Both the position numbers and the translations under genes were made by a program. 64,000 nucleotides of DNA from Zopfochytrium polystomum (lineage: Eukaryota; Chytridiomycota; Chytridiomycetes; Chytridiales; Chytridiaceae): NCBI GenBank assembly GCA_025765615.1, contig JAIVFJ010000026.1, forward strand, positions 400,458 through 464,457. Reading direction: 5' to 3'. The notes beneath the pieces were generated by a model, which saw nothing but the letters and a program-made list of their open reading frames with translations, did not search any database and was not told where the DNA came from. Shown here piece by piece: positions 1-11,780 of the stretch. The stretch's first letter is position 1. Each line of letters starts with the position of its first letter.

Positions 1-2644
1 CCATGTCGTCTTCGGCAGTCGTCGTCATGCTGCTGTCCAACCTTTCCAGAACCCGCTTTGACGAATCCTCCCAAGGATTTCCTCCGCCCTCAGCTTCGGC
101 AACGAACGGTTTCTGAGCAATGTCAAGATCAAAAGCAATCGGTTTGTCAGGTGTTTCGGCAGGCGGTGGAGGAATAGGTTGAACTTGAGATGGAGTTTGC
201 ATGGGAGAAAAGGTTTGGTCGGGGAACAGATCGGACTGTGACATATGAGCGTCAAATAGTTCCAACATGCGCTGTGATCGCTTCTTCTGCGGCTTGCCCG
301 CTCGAGGACCGATGGCCTTTAGGATTCGGTCCTCAATAGCCGCCATGATAAGAACGAAACGAGCTGGAACGAGAAAAGCATTGTCGTTCCATGCATGGAA
401 CGCCTTTGCACGTTCGATCACGCTGGCAGCGCGCTCAGACTCTTGTACAGCAAGCTCCTGAAGGACGCGAACATTTCGAAGAATTCGTTTGCAAACTTTC
501 TGCACAATCCGATTGGCGGGGAAAACATTTTCGTCCAGAATGGATTTTACGGCAGCGTCTGTTTCCTTTTCCGCGAAAAGCCACCGTTTTTGAGTCGAAT
601 TTGGGTCGTCTACGGCGAATTTCATCGACAAGTCGTGGAGGCAGGCTGTTGCTACCAAGTGCTGGGGGGTGAACAAAGAGATCGCCCATTTCCAGTAAGC
701 CCACGGAATCGTTCCATAGGATTGAGCCAACTTTGTCATCATCGACTGCAGATGCCGTCGAGGTCGATCGCTCGGACTGACTCCATCGTCGTAAGACGCT
801 AAAACATCCTCCAGCTCGGCAGAATACTCAGAGCTGTCATTGTCGTCCTCTGTCTCCGGTCGCATCTCCAAAGTCTCAGATGCTTGCGGGACAAGGAAGC
901 ATTGTGCAATTATATCCAGAGGAAAGCGGAACGCCTCAACCAAGGCTTTTGCTGCTTTCAAAGGCGTACCTGGGTACGGAGAGGGGATGTTGATGAGATC
1001 TGATAAGAGCGACTCGCCAATCACACGAAGTGTCGAGTGGTCCACAAATTTTGCGAGCCGTGCAACGCAGGTGGCATTCGCATGGTTAAGAAGAAGCCGC
1101 CTTATGGGATTTCTGTTGATAGGCTTGGACAAGCGCCCAATGTGCCTCCACATTTCTTGTTCTTCGTGCGGCAGACTTGGAGTGTACCGCTTTGGAGGGA
1201 TATGTATTTTCGATTGAATCAGGATCTGGGGTATTGATTAGATGATTAGATGAACTTATCGGCATTTGCGCACCCTCCGTTTTAAACGAGCCTAAATGAC
1301 TCACCCAGTATTCTGTTTCCTCCAGAATCGTTTGTTCGGACAAGCCGGCGGAACGCGCGAGAAATGCTGCCAACTCGGGGTCATGCAGAAACAGTTCAGA
1401 TGGTAGCCATCCATCGACCACGTCCGCGTTCGGATTGATAGAGTGTCGTCCTTGGGTCGGTGTAGTGGCCCATGGCGCAATCGGAGCCGACTTTGGTCCA
1501 AATGCAAGTGCTGCCGACATCCCAAATCGAAACACAAGTGCCCGAATGCCCAGGCACACCCTTCTCCATTTCTCTTCCGGGCGACCGTGAACATTGGAAT
1601 TCTCTGCCAGTCTAAATAGGAACTCCAGGAACGCAGCGTCGTCGGGCGGAAACAGCTGGAAAGGGTTCTGGGAGAACGTGGATGACTGCGCGAGGACCCA
1701 ATGGAGGTCCTCCGGCAGCGTCTCCAAGGGCCGCCAATCTGCGGGTGAAACTGAACTAGGAGGAAACGCAAGCCCGTACTTGCCCTTTCCCAGTCCGATA
1801 ATAAGGTCGCGGGAGTCAGAGGGCATGAGAAGTGTTGGGGTTGAAGGAACTGGGTGCGGGGCCTCAACAACTTCTGGCACGGTCGGCACGTGGATCAGAG
1901 AGTCCAAAATATCGTCCGCTTCGGGCTCCGCGTCTTCGTTGGAAGCATCAGCTGCCACAGGAATGCCGTCTGCTTCATTGTTTGAAGACTTTCTCTCCGC
2001 CCCAAGCCTTTGAACTTCGAGAACTTTTGCCGTGTATTCGATATGTGCAAGCAGCTCCTCACGATAGATCAAGTGCCGCCGCAACTTCTCGCGGGCATCC
2101 TCCTGCGCAATGCGCTCGCGTGACAGGATGAGTACCAGATACCGAGGAAGGACGATTTCTCTCTTCTCGAGCATTTCGATGACTACATCTTGGGTCAGGT
2201 AATACGGAAATAGTCGGTAGGCCTCATAGAACGCGAGGTTCTTTCCAAATCTGGGATCATTGAAGGCAATAACTGAGATGTGCATAAATGGATGAAACCG
2301 ACCCACCTTGTGAGAAGCCAGTCGACCAGAATCCCGTGCTTGCCGCCGGCACCTGGCTTGGTTGCATCAAGGGCATCGGGTCCTCCGAAAATCGCAACGC
2401 GCGAGGACCGGCAAGTGTGGGCGAGCTGCACGAGATCGCGCGCCGAAGGGATCGCTAATGCCACCGTGGACCAGAGACGCCCCCACCGTTCGTGGTCGTG
2501 CTGCTGCTGCCGAGTATCCGCATCAGCGGCTGCCACTGACGGTGACCGGTCGGCGGGTAGCGAGCTTGGAGATGGCACCTCGCCGCCGCCGCCTCCGCCA
2601 CCGTCGCCGCCACTGCTGGGATGCTCTTGGTGCTGCTCTGTCAT
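1..2644 (-). CDS. Uncharacterised three-exon gene, 3' end outside window
   Basis: I do not recognise the family. Exons run 2644-2307, 2250-1305 and 1225 to beyond base 1, joined by GT-AG introns of 56 nt (2251-2306) and 79 nt (1226-1304, donor GTGAGT). Frame is continuous through both junctions and stays open to the window edge, giving more than 800 residues. The N terminus (from the Met at 2644) is Gly-rich and disordered. Next comes a short stretch (ALAIPSARDLVQLAHTCRSS) that looks F-box-like in layout, then mixed helical sequence with acidic linkers and a Pro/Gln-rich tail. No signal peptide or membrane span is visible. An F-box or other adaptor role is only a guess. The gene shares a short flank of about 330 bp with the end of the SOUL gene on the same strand. 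Confidence 0.7.
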
Positions 2645-2980
2645 GAATCAAATCGACGGCTTGCTTGGCGATCTCGCGCAGTGATTGGCTGGTGAGGTCC
2701 ACCGACAATTCAGGTAAGCATGCCCAAGCCACAGCGTTCCTTCCTCAAAAGCTCAAACAAGAAAGTAAGCATCCCAACGCGCTAATACTTTTGGGGCTTT
2801 GCCAGTACATGCATGTATCTTTTTTGAACTTGAAGAGAGCAGCGTTGGTATTGGAATGAAGTAAGGATGGCTGAGAAAACGTTTGGAAAGTGCTAAGCAG
2901 TGGAAGGTGAGGACAAGAACAGACGGCACTTGATATACGATGCTGCTGCAAAACTATACGAAATAGTAAGCACGCTAAAC

Positions 2981-3898
2981 TCACGACAAGACATTGACGT
3001 GGACCTCGTTGGTCTGCAAGAACCACGGCGTCCAGGGAGGGTTGTACGCCGCCACCTTGGTCTTTGACCGGTCCTCCTCGAGCCGCACCCCGTCCTTTGC
3101 GCACGCCTCGCGCAGCTTCTTCTCCTCCTCCAAAGCTGACGCCCACCGCTCCCTCTGCCCGCCCCCGAACGTGCCCGCAAACTTTCGCACGGCGACGGTG
3201 TGGGCCGGGATGTCGCGCAGCTTGATCGACGGGTCGACGGGCACGGGCAGGTCCGCGATTGTCTTGTACTTTGACGGCATGACAAAGGCCATGCGCTCGA
3301 CGGGCGCGCCGTTGTCGGACGCGCCGCCGTCGACCTTTTCCATGAGGACGGGCGCCGTCATCGCGATTTTGGTAGAGGACTCCGCCGGGCGATCCATCAG
3401 AACGGGCGTTGTCATTGCGATTTTGGTCGAGGTCTCCGCGGGGCGTTCCATCAGAACGGGCGCCGTCATGGCGATTTTGGCGGATTCGTCGGCGTCGGCA
3501 ATCTTGTTTTTGCCTAAACAACGCGGTCGGCGCGAGAATGAGTTAACGCTGCAGTCTGAGGGCAACGCACAGGCGATTGACGCTTACCAAAAATGTACTG
3601 CGCGATCGGCCAGAAGCCGCCGCCGCTGACGTTGGAACGAGTAAGCGATGAAAGATTAGTGCGCGTTGCGAGTTGGGGGTGTGTGAATTGAATGAGATTG
3701 GCTGGGGTAAAGCGGAGGGGGTCGCCGTGTGGCACAGGCGGTAGGGAGGTGGGCGGCTCACCCGTCATTTGTGCGCGGCACGAAAGTGGTTTCGGCCTGG
3801 ATGTACGGCTGGTACTCGCGAATCTCGTACCCGTTGGCGCTCGTTATGAGGTTGAACTTGGGCTGTTCTTCGAGGATGAAGCCGAGAAGGGAGGCCAT
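2981..3898 (-). CDS. SOUL family heme-binding protein
   Basis: Exons 3898-3762, 3625-3588 and 3513-2981 join in frame to 235 residues (708 nt, an exact multiple of three). Diagnostic SOUL/HEBP features are the early GYEIREYQPYIQAETTF strand, the FWPIAQYIFGKN segment, KIAMTAPV motifs, the MAFVMPSKY strand, IPAHTVAVRKFAGTF, and the usual C-terminal YNPPWTPWF followed by NEV. The family binds heme or tetrapyrroles in cytosol or organelles; a precise role here is unknown. The start Met (MASLLGF) lies just before the conserved fold and no signal peptide is seen. Unusually, the KIAMT(A/T)PVLM motif is present three times in tandem with an 18-residue period (bases about 3315-3485), where the family normally has one or two. 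Confidence is high for the family and good for the exons. Confidence 0.9.
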
Positions 3899-4585
3899 GT
3901 CTGCTGTGGCTGTTGTTGGTATGTGGTGTGCGAGCGAGGATGGGTGCTTGAGGGTGGCGGCGGACGCGGCCTCTTTATGAAATCCTGTCTGTGTGCGGCG
4001 GAAAAACTCTCTTCGATCACCCCCCCCCCCCAACCAAAACAAAAGTCAAAAACTCGGCGGACGAATCGCGTTTCTCGCTCGATTCGCAGTTTGGCGCGGG
4101 CGAGCTTCGTGTCCAGAAACACTCTCTTCCCCAAAATGCTTTTCGCCGGGATCTTGACAACAGATCTTGACACAACAAGAAACAGTGCGGAAAAATGGGA
4201 ACGCGTTTGGTGTGTTGTGCCTGTCCATTGAGCAGTTCTTCTTCGACAGAAGCATGATGGCGCGTCGCGGAAACAAACCAACCGGGGGACAAGAGCAACC
4301 AGTTTTCCAGAACGGTGTCCCACGGGGAGACAACAAGCTCACACATTCCATGCTCAGCAACTCAGGCAGTCAGATTCACCAAAAGTAGATACCAAACAAA
4401 AACAACATGCCTGTTGCATCGATCACCATTTTTGCCTCCACAGCGTTGACGAGGCGCCGTTTCGCGCCCACTGCGCAAGACCAACAGACATGTGCATTTA
4501 AAAACCGGAACGAGTAAAGCGACAATTCGTGCGCACATATTTATTTTCGAATATTTTTCTCGAGCGGGAACGGGCCTAGTACCTC
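3899..4585. other. Intergenic, no supported gene
   Basis: This is the upstream flank of the SOUL gene and downstream flank of the next minus-strand gene. It holds a 12-base C run near 4020. Several short overlapping frames exist on both strands but none shows a domain or splice structure. Confidence 0.5.
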
Positions 4586-5600
4586 TCAAATTCTAACATA
4601 AATACGGTAATTGCGAATCTCGCCACTGGAGTCATCCTTGAAATATGCTGAATTATGTCCTTGGTGAATGATGCCGAGAAGACACGAATAGAGCGTGTGT
4701 TGATGAGCGGGAATGGGGGCAGCAAAACAGGCCTCAGACAGCCTGTATCAGAGAAAACATAAGGGACAGTGACAGAAGGGCCACCAACAGCCCGCTAAGT
4801 CGCGATGGTGGCTCAACATTTTCCCAACGCCCCGGCGTGGAACGTTACGTTCGGCCCCTGTGAGAGGTGCATTAACAAGACTGCAAGCGGTTACACTCCT
4901 GAATCCCTACTTACCAGGGTAAAGTCCAAGCAGTAATATCCCGAGCGGTTCGCAAACGGCGCCCGATGAGACGAATAAATGTACCACACCAACGTCCCGT
5001 TGTCGCCCACCTTGCACGTCTTGCAAAACCTGTCTGTCTTGAGATCGTCCGCGACGAAGACGGAGTATCCCGACTCAAAGTCGTCGATTGTGGGATCGTT
5101 GCCCATCGCCGGGGTGCCCAGGATCGGTCGCCCCGAATCATCGAACCCTAGGTCAAGAGCCCAAAGTCAGGTCAGTTAAACGTGGCCCACAGCGTGTGGA
5201 GACCGGGATTCCGGCTCATCTCCTCCAATTATATCTTGTTCCTGTTTTAAATGTTGAAAGCGAAGTGTTGATCGCGGGCTGGGATGTTTGTGATGCGATC
5301 AAGGGATTACGGACTCACGGGAGAAGGACCCTGTTGGGAGCGATCCGTTGGCGGTTCCGCAGTGGGTGGTTGGGGACGGCTGTGTAGTGTGGTGCCAGAT
5401 CGAACGGGGTGAGAAAAGCTGTCTTGGGACTGGCGGAAAGAGGCGTGCCGCCTGTCTGGGATGGAGTTTTTGGAGCGATTCCCGCCGCAGCGAAACGGTT
5501 TGCCAACTGAAGTCCTTGGAGGGTGCCGAATGGGGCGACTGGCCCTTCTCGTGCCCAATCTGAACATCTACGTCTGGTGCACCGTCCCAATTTCACCAAA
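4586..5600 (-). CDS. Unrecognised multi-exon gene
   Basis: The best supported parts are the exons 5147-4915 and 4732-4586, joined by a GTAAGT donor at 4914 and an AG at 4733-4734. Together they encode about 125 residues ending in NYRIYVRI and a TGA stop. A phase-compatible upstream exon ends at 5319 (donor GTGAGT) and stays open back to about 5590. Further upstream the same frame contains one TGA before a possible Met at about 5684, so the true 5' end is unclear. The protein has several Cys residues (FCKTCKV, YYCLDF, ACFAAP) and could be extracellular, but no signal peptide was confirmed. Function unknown. The gene may be damaged at its 5' end. Confidence 0.4.
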
Positions 5601-5825
5601 ATGCAAGCGCCATGCGAGGCCCGAACCGAAAATTTCTGTCACTGGCGGGCACAGCCTTGCCAACAGGCGACAAACAACGCATTGTTCAGTTGCTGAACGC
5701 GTGAAGAAAAATTTTTTCTGGTTATCTTGAAGCCGGGCGAACACTCAACGCTTGAAAAGCCGGGGGCACTCCGAAAACAGGACAGACAAGACATTGCTCC
5801 ACTTCTGCCTCCAGAAGGCCCCGCA

Positions 5826-8156
5826 ATGTCCCTTCCAGTCATCCTCTTCGGTGCGGAACGGTTGCTAACGCCCTTCATAGCCTCGCTGCGGCGCGTTGTC
5901 CTCATCTCGAGCCTGGGTTTCTTCGCGGCGCATTTGACCCTGGCTGCCCAAGCCGCGGCACTTCCAGCGACGCGTTGCGGCACCGATTGCTAACCGCTGT
6001 GGTGCGACTTGGGCAGACGCAAACAGAAAGTGCGGAACACCGTGCCCAGACGGAACAGACAAAGCATGCCTCTCTGGCGAGCATTGCTTTGCTTTACTTG
6101 ACGTCGCTGTTTGGTAAAATTATAATAACACGTGAATTCTTCCTCGAGCTCTGATAGCTTTCTCTCTCCCTGTTCACCACCACCGTCATTTCATCCAGCA
6201 AGGCACCCTCCAAGACGACATCAACGCTAACCGCTTCTTCGCCTGCGGCGACCAATCGTTGCGGGACTGACTGGTCCACCGCCAACGGAAAGTGCTGCAC
6301 ACCATGCCCAGACGGAACAGACTCCAAGTGCCCGACTGGAGAGCACTGTTTTGCTTCTCTGGACACAAGCCCATGGTCTGTCGATTGCGTATCTTTGCAC
6401 ATGAACGTAGCTTACGTCTTTTCAGCTCTGGAGGGAGCGCCGACAACTGTCCCAACGACTGTGCCAGCTACTCGCTGCGGGACCACTTGGGCGAATGCAG
6501 ATGGGAAGTGCGGTGTGGCTTGCCCTGGGGGCACCGACAGTGCCTGCCCATCTGGAGAGCACTGCTTCGCTTCACTTGATGCAACTCCTTGGTGAAGGAA
6601 ATGACATAATTCACTGGAGATTTCTAACGATGTCTCAGCTCCCCACCGGAATCAACCATTACTACATCAAGCTCTGCTAAATTGTCAAATTTACCTGCAA
6701 CAACATCGACTCCAACGAGCACCTCCTCGCAAACTTGCCTGAGTGGCTTTAGCGATAAGCTTGCAGTGAGTTTTTCAACAATTGGCAATTGATTCAAACC
6801 GTTGATGCCAAATGGATAGCTCTCGACTTGTGCAAGTTTGTCGTTGCCAACAACGGCTTGTGTAAGGGACTTCTCCACCACACCATGCAAGACATGGTAC
6901 AAGACGAAGCCGGGAGACAACTGCACCACCATTTTCAGCGCCAACAGTATCTCAAATACATCTTTCACCGCCTTGAACCCCACTTATTCAATCACGGTGA
7001 GAACGATTGCCCCATTTTTGTGCTGGTTCACTCACCATAAATTTCTTCAGCCCCGAGGAAGAGTTTGCACCGCCGGTGGAACCGTATTTCCCAACCGGCG
7101 ACGAGACGCTGAAGGTTCATTCGCCGACATCTCTTCTCCAATCTTAAACCTTTCGAAAAATCTGGCACGAGGCCGGAACCGCCGGGGAGCCGAGTGCGGG
7201 CCAGGCATCGGGTCGTGCAAGAGGGGCTGCTGCTCGCAGTTTGGCTTTTGCGGGAGGGATGCCGCTCACTGCCAGTCCCCCAACTGCCAGTCTCAATGCC
7301 AGTGGCCGTACATTGACCCAGTTGCCGAATGTGGAGCAACTTCGGCTGGAAACAAGACTTGTCCTCTCAATGTGTGCTGCTCTCAAGTGAGGAAAATTAA
7401 AAGCGACTTGCTAACCATTATGATTAAATGTGACAATTTGTTTTATAAGTGGGGGTTCTGCGGCTCCACGCCAGAATTCTGCTCAAGAGCCGCTGGCTGT
7501 CAAAGCAATTGTCGCTGAGTGATACTCAAACTTGCACAAGTGAGTATCATGTACATGATGGTTTCGGCAAAACTCACCAATCCAACAACAAAAGTGAATT
7601 CGGACTTCAAGAGGATTGCTTGCTACGCCGGCTGGTCTTCCGGTGGTGGCGGCTGCGGACTTGCGCCATCTGGCATCCCGTTCAATTTGTACGTTTTTAG
7701 CTTTTGGTTGTTTGAAAACACCTTGGCTCAGTTTCTTTGCTTCTCTAGGTACACTCACGTTATTTATGCATTTGCCGGGGTTGGTGCGGATGGCAGTTTG
7801 GATGTGCCTCCCAGCGATGACGCCACTATCAAGACTATGGTTTCCGCCAACAATGGACAAGCCAAGTTGATGCTATCAGTTGGTGGCTGGGCGTTCAGTG
7901 ATCCTGGGCCGACGCAAGGTCGATTCGCGGCAATGGTTTCCTCAACAACGGGCATAAACAGGTTCTGTAGCTCCGCCGTAAACTATCTGACATCTCGTGG
8001 CTTGAATTGTCTTGATATTGACTGGGAATGTGAGTTAATGGGCACAGTACAGTCAAGATTCATTGATCTACGCACTTCTTCAATAGACCCCGTCGCCGAC
8101 GACCGTAGTGCCACTGGGAAATTCAATTACGATACAAACCAAACCTCGTTCGATTG
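5826..8156 (+). pseudogene. Modular GH18 chitinase, truncated and damaged
   Basis: Secreted chitinase architecture, read across several short GT-AG introns. In order: a hydrophobic leader (VVLISSLGFFAAHLTLAAQA); a broken first repeat followed by three Cys-rich repeats of pattern RCGxxWxxAxxKCxxxCPxGTDxxCxxGEHCFAxLD (from about 5998, 6258 and 6472); a Ser/Thr-rich linker; one LysM module (KTWYKTKPGDNC, about 6885-7075); two hevein-type CBM18 modules (about 7190-7300 and 7325-7516); then a GH18 domain from FKRIACYAGW (about 7605), with LMLSVGGWAF and the catalytic DxxDxDxE site read as LDIDWE. Chitin hydrolysis is established for this family. The GH18 domain stops at a TGA (8154-8156), only about 25 residues after the catalytic Glu, so roughly half the barrel is missing. 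An in-frame TGA also separates CBM18 from GH18 unless an unidentified intron removes it, and the first repeat is frame-broken. I infer a pseudogene. Confidence 0.8.
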
Positions 8157-8725
8157 ATCTCGGCTTGCCGAAGAGCATTCAATGCCCATGGGCTGATTCT
8201 GACAATGACAGCATTTGCACAAGCCCAACCTTTACATGGACGCAGATGGTCGCTCTTTTGAATTTATGAAAAGAAATTTGGACCCACCGTCCCAAATCCC
8301 AACTATTGGGTTCCAGCACTATGATTTCGGATCTTCCGGAGACTGGATGGACCAAAGCTCGTTTAATTCTGCAATGGAATATGCAGCGAGCAAAAGTGTT
8401 GTCGCTTTTTTCACTGGACATTCCCACCAAAACTTGGCAAAGACAGGCGGACCCTATTTACGAATTCAATGGTGGATACTCTGGAAAGACTTTCGGTGGC
8501 CTAACAAAAGGCTTTTTTGTCTGTCGATACGGTACTACATCCACAGGCGTTCAGGCTCTTGACGTGGGTACCTCTCCCCTCATTGGAGTTTGGTTTTAAC
8601 GCACCGTTCAGGTCCAGTTCGTCAAGACTGATGGGAACGGCGTTTGGGTGGATGACGACTCGACCTTAGCGCCTCGTCTTTGCTTCTATCCAAATGCTGT
8701 CAAGATGGCGGAATCCTATTGTTGA
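8157..8725 (+). pseudogene. Calcineurin-like metallophosphoesterase remnant
   Basis: Immediately after the chitinase stop, a different protein is readable. One frame contains IPTIGFQHYDFGSSGDWMD, then AASKSVVAFFTGHSHQNL. The GHSH is the family's conserved GHxH metal ligand motif, preceded by the usual hydrophobic strand. A one-base shift then leads into a frame with YEFNGGYSGKTF and KGFFVCRYGTTS, the typical end of the fold (a Gly-rich turn, then an 'F-V-R' strand). A possible 49-nt intron (donor GTGGGT after ALD, about 8562-8610) leads to a last exon ending at the TGA at 8723-8725. The N-terminal half with the D-x-H and GD-x-x metal motifs is absent. It is therefore a 5'-truncated, frameshifted fragment. 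Substrate unknown. Confidence 0.65.
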
Positions 8726-9514
8726 CGCAGTCAATTCAACTGGATATTTACTTGATTTTTCGATGGCTTTTGACTGTCCCGGGCTGCCTCCCAAAGCCAA
8801 GAATTGTTGCCACTTCTGTTGCTCGTGCGCTTCTGTAGCTCGCCGCTTCGTTCAAGAGCGTGAATAAATCTGATTTTGGTTTTCAAACCATGTGATTCAA
8901 TCCCTTACCTCGCAATGGGACTTCAGGACCTCTCGCGAAGGTTTGCTGTGACCCAGCCGAATTTCTGTAGAGCGATCTTCATGGCTCTACGGGAAGCTTT
9001 GGGCCTTCCGACGCGTTTGAATCACTGCTTTGCAATTCGAAAAGAAATCCAAATCAGACGAACTCAGGGAGCAATCATGAAAAACGATGGTCCAGCGAAG
9101 GAATTTCAGCGCAAGTACCCTTGTGAGTATACATATTCTTCTCCCAAAATATCAACGTCTCCCAAGCGGAAGACGAAGTCAGTCACATTGCATTTCGCCA
9201 AAGCATCCTCCCCAACGGGGGACACTTCTGCCCGACAAACTAAATGGTTTGTCAGGCAGGGGCAGGGGCAGGGGTACTAAATACATCTTCTCTGTGATTA
9301 CGAATTCTTCTGTTCTGGAAGGTTTTCGGGGCTGGAGAAAACATCATTGATAAAAAAAGCCCGCTTTCCCCCACATTCCACCTGCACCCCCCTTTAAAGC
9401 AACGCTGGTTGTCTGACCGCACATGAGCTCCCAGTATCACTTCGTCCACACCGCCAAGCCGCTGAACCGGACAACACCGCCATAGAACGGAGGCTTCAAC
9501 AAGACCGCCCCCGA
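8726..9514. other. Intergenic, nothing supported
   Basis: An open frame at 8876-9280 (134 codons) shows no domain, signal peptide or homologous neighbour, and I do not support it as a gene. The rest is AT-balanced unique sequence. Confidence 0.45.
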
Positions 9515-11089
9515 ATGGCCCCTCCGCAGCCCGCCTCACCCTCCACACCACCATTCCCAGATGCCGCAGCCGCAACCTCCACGCGCCTCGTCACCGTCCT
9601 GCTCCGCCAGGTCGACGTGCCGCCTTGGGTCGACGCCGGCATCCTCGTCACGGTCCCGGCCACCGGCGGTGCGCCCGTCCACCGCCTCCGCCTGGACGTT
9701 GCCGCGCACGCAAAGCAAGGCAGCTGCCGCCCCGAAGACGTGGTGCTGTACCGGCGGTTTCCGGGCAGGAGGCGGCCGCGGGGGGAGCCGCCCCCCACGA
9801 CGGCGGCGGCGGGCGGCGGTGCGGCCACGGGGTGGAAGCCGTTTGGTGCGGCGGGCCTGCTCCGAGGCGGGTCGAATTTTGATGGCGGCGGCAGGGGGAA
9901 CCGCAGCCGCCGCACGTCTTCGGCTGTGAGGGGGTTTGACGATGGTGGGTGCGGCTGCAGCGACGAGGACGACAGCGGGGAAGGGGACGACGACGACGGC
10001 ATTGATGGCAGCGACGACCGGGACGGCAACGTGGACGAGGGTCAGCTGCCGCACGGGTACGCTTCTAACTTGCTGAACCCGCCGCTCCCGGGCGACCTAG
10101 AGTTGCGCAAGAGTCGCAGGCGGCGACGCGGCTGCCTCGTCGATGAGCCGAACTCGAACCTGGTGGACTCGGTGATTGCGACAGAGTGGACGTCCCGCCT
10201 CCCCGTTCCCGCTCCGCGCATCTTCGCGGACCCCATGGAGCCCTTCATTCCGGCCTGCAGCGCAGTCAACGGCATCAGCGAAGAAGAAACTGGTCCCGCC
10301 GCCGCCGTCGCCGCAATGCCCCCTATCCGCCTCGACCCCGACCACTTCCCAAAAGACCTCTTTGCAGACCCCACCGCCGCTTCGTCGTCCCAGTCGTCGT
10401 CGTCGTCAGCACGACGCCGCAGCGCGCTTCCACACACGGCAGTCCCGACGCCGACGCCCACAGGCATGTTCCCCGCGCCGCCGACGCGCCCGCGGACAAA
10501 GGCCGGTCCCGACGCAAAGGAAAAGTCGTCCGCGCCACCGCCGCCGTCTCTGCCGCTGCCGTTCCTCCCGGTGACTGGGGCCCGCCGCGCGTCTACCCGA
10601 CCGACGCCGCAGCCGCAGCCGCAGCAGCAGCAGCAGCAGCAGCAGCAGGACGCCGACGCGTCCCTCCCGCCGCACCACCTTGCGCTCTACTTCGACGTCG
10701 CGCCGACGATCCGCCGCCGCCGTTTTGGCGCAGATGCCGCCGCCGTCGTCGCGGCCGCACCGCGCGACGCGTCCAACGGCCCGCTGCTGTGTCCGGTCGC
10801 CGTGTCCGCAGCGACGGGGTTCCCGCGCGGACCACCGCCGCCCGGAGCCGCGGGCTCGGAGTACACCGCGGCGGCGGCGGAGACTGCGGGGGAGGCGACG
10901 GCGGCCGGGGTGGAGCGCGACTGCCCGCTGCTGATGATGGAGCCGGTGTGGGTGTGCACGCCGTGGCGGCGGTGCCTTGCGCGCGGGGCGCGGTACAAGC
11001 GGGAGAGACCGTTGCGCGGCGGCGAGGGCGGCAGTGAGGGCGGGGACGACGAGGACGGCGATAGGGAGGCAGATGATGGCGGTGGCTAG
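9515..11089 (+). CDS. GC-rich Pro/Ser/Ala-rich protein of unknown function
   Basis: A single-exon frame of 524 codons. The N-terminal part has one ordered-looking stretch (STRLVTVLLRQVDVPPWVDA, then VHRLRLDVAAHAKQGSC). Most of the rest is low complexity: acidic Gly/Asp runs, poly-Ser, Pro-rich segments and a Gln run encoded by CAG at about 10621-10648. A short motif, HHLALYFDVAPT (about 10674-10710), is the part best conserved in degraded copies elsewhere in the window (21.9-22.4 kb). The high GC content leaves other frames open too, so length alone is weak evidence. The case for a real gene is that diverged copies keep the same terminal pattern, a GERP-like ending followed by an acidic tail and stop. 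Function unknown; no start-site evidence beyond the first Met. Confidence 0.55.
   Translation: MAPPQPASPSTPPFPDAAAATSTRLVTVLLRQVDVPPWVDAGILVTVPATGGAPVHRLRLDVAAHAKQGSCRPEDVVLYRRFPGRRRPRGEPPPTTAAAGGGAATGWKPFGAAGLLRGGSNFDGGGRGNRSRRTSSAVRGFDDGGCGCSDEDDSGEGDDDDGIDGSDDRDGNVDEGQLPHGYASNLLNPPLPGDLELRKSRRRRRGCLVDEPNSNLVDSVIATEWTSRLPVPAPRIFADPMEPFIPACSAVNGISEEETGPAAAVAAMPPIRLDPDHFPKDLFADPTAASSSQSSSSSARRRSALPHTAVPTPTPTGMFPAPPTRPRTKAGPDAKEKSSAPPPPSLPLPFLPVTGARRASTRPTPQPQPQQQQQQQQQDADASLPPHHLALYFDVAPTIRRRRFGADAAAVVAAAPRDASNGPLLCPVAVSAATGFPRGPPPPGAAGSEYTAAAAETAGEATAAGVERDCPLLMMEPVWVCTPWRRCLARGARYKRERPLRGGEGGSEGGDDEDGDREADDGGG
10619..10648 (+). repeat. CAG microsatellite (poly-Gln in the Pro-rich gene)
   Basis: About ten consecutive CAG units, read as Gln in the 9515-11089 frame. 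Confidence 0.9.
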
Positions 11090-11738
11090 TTGGGTTCTTA
11101 CTGCTCGTCGCATAAGGTGTGATAAAGGGAAGCCGTTGATGGGAGAATAGTGATTTTTTTCTTGTTTTGTTTCACTGTGGAGAAAAGGTTTGAACTAATA
11201 ATGAACAAACCGGAGGTCAAGACCTCGTCCAAAGAACGGCTCGATGCCAGGCTCAGATCATACTGTAGGACGCGTGCGTTTCGCGAACGGGTGGCCCAAT
11301 GGGCGCTGGGCGCCTGACGAAACCTCTCTTGGTTGGGGCGAGCAACCATCATCGATCGGCGGCTCAATAACGTTTAATTTTTTGTAGTCAATAGTAATAA
11401 TAATAACGCGACCTTTCATGTAAAAGAGTCAGCCAAGGGGGGCCCGCAGTTGTTTCGGTAAGGTCCGAAATGTGCCGTTTTCACCCACCATCACATCATT
11501 TATTGGGTGACTCCCCCGTGGTTGCCCAAAAACTTCGGTTTATGAAAAACCGATTGAACCACTCGAGTTATTGAAAAAGGGATAAAGTAAAGATTGAACC
11601 TTGGGGGCCAAACAAAAGGCTTCTTCTTCGCACGGACGCAGCCTTATCTTCCTTGTCAGTTTCGCGTGAAAATCTTGCGCAAAAAAAAGTTTGATGTTGG
11701 CACCCATTTCTCCACAAGAGGAAATAGACAGAAAAGGA

Positions 11739-11780
<42 letters not shown>

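Noticed and set aside
8876..9280. Plus-strand ORF of 134 codons
   Set aside because: No recognisable domain or signal; consistent with a chance frame.
10186..11037. Arg/Ala-rich alternate frames over the Pro-rich gene
   Set aside because: Typical open shadows in very GC-rich sequence; only the 9515 frame shows motifs retained in the degraded copies.
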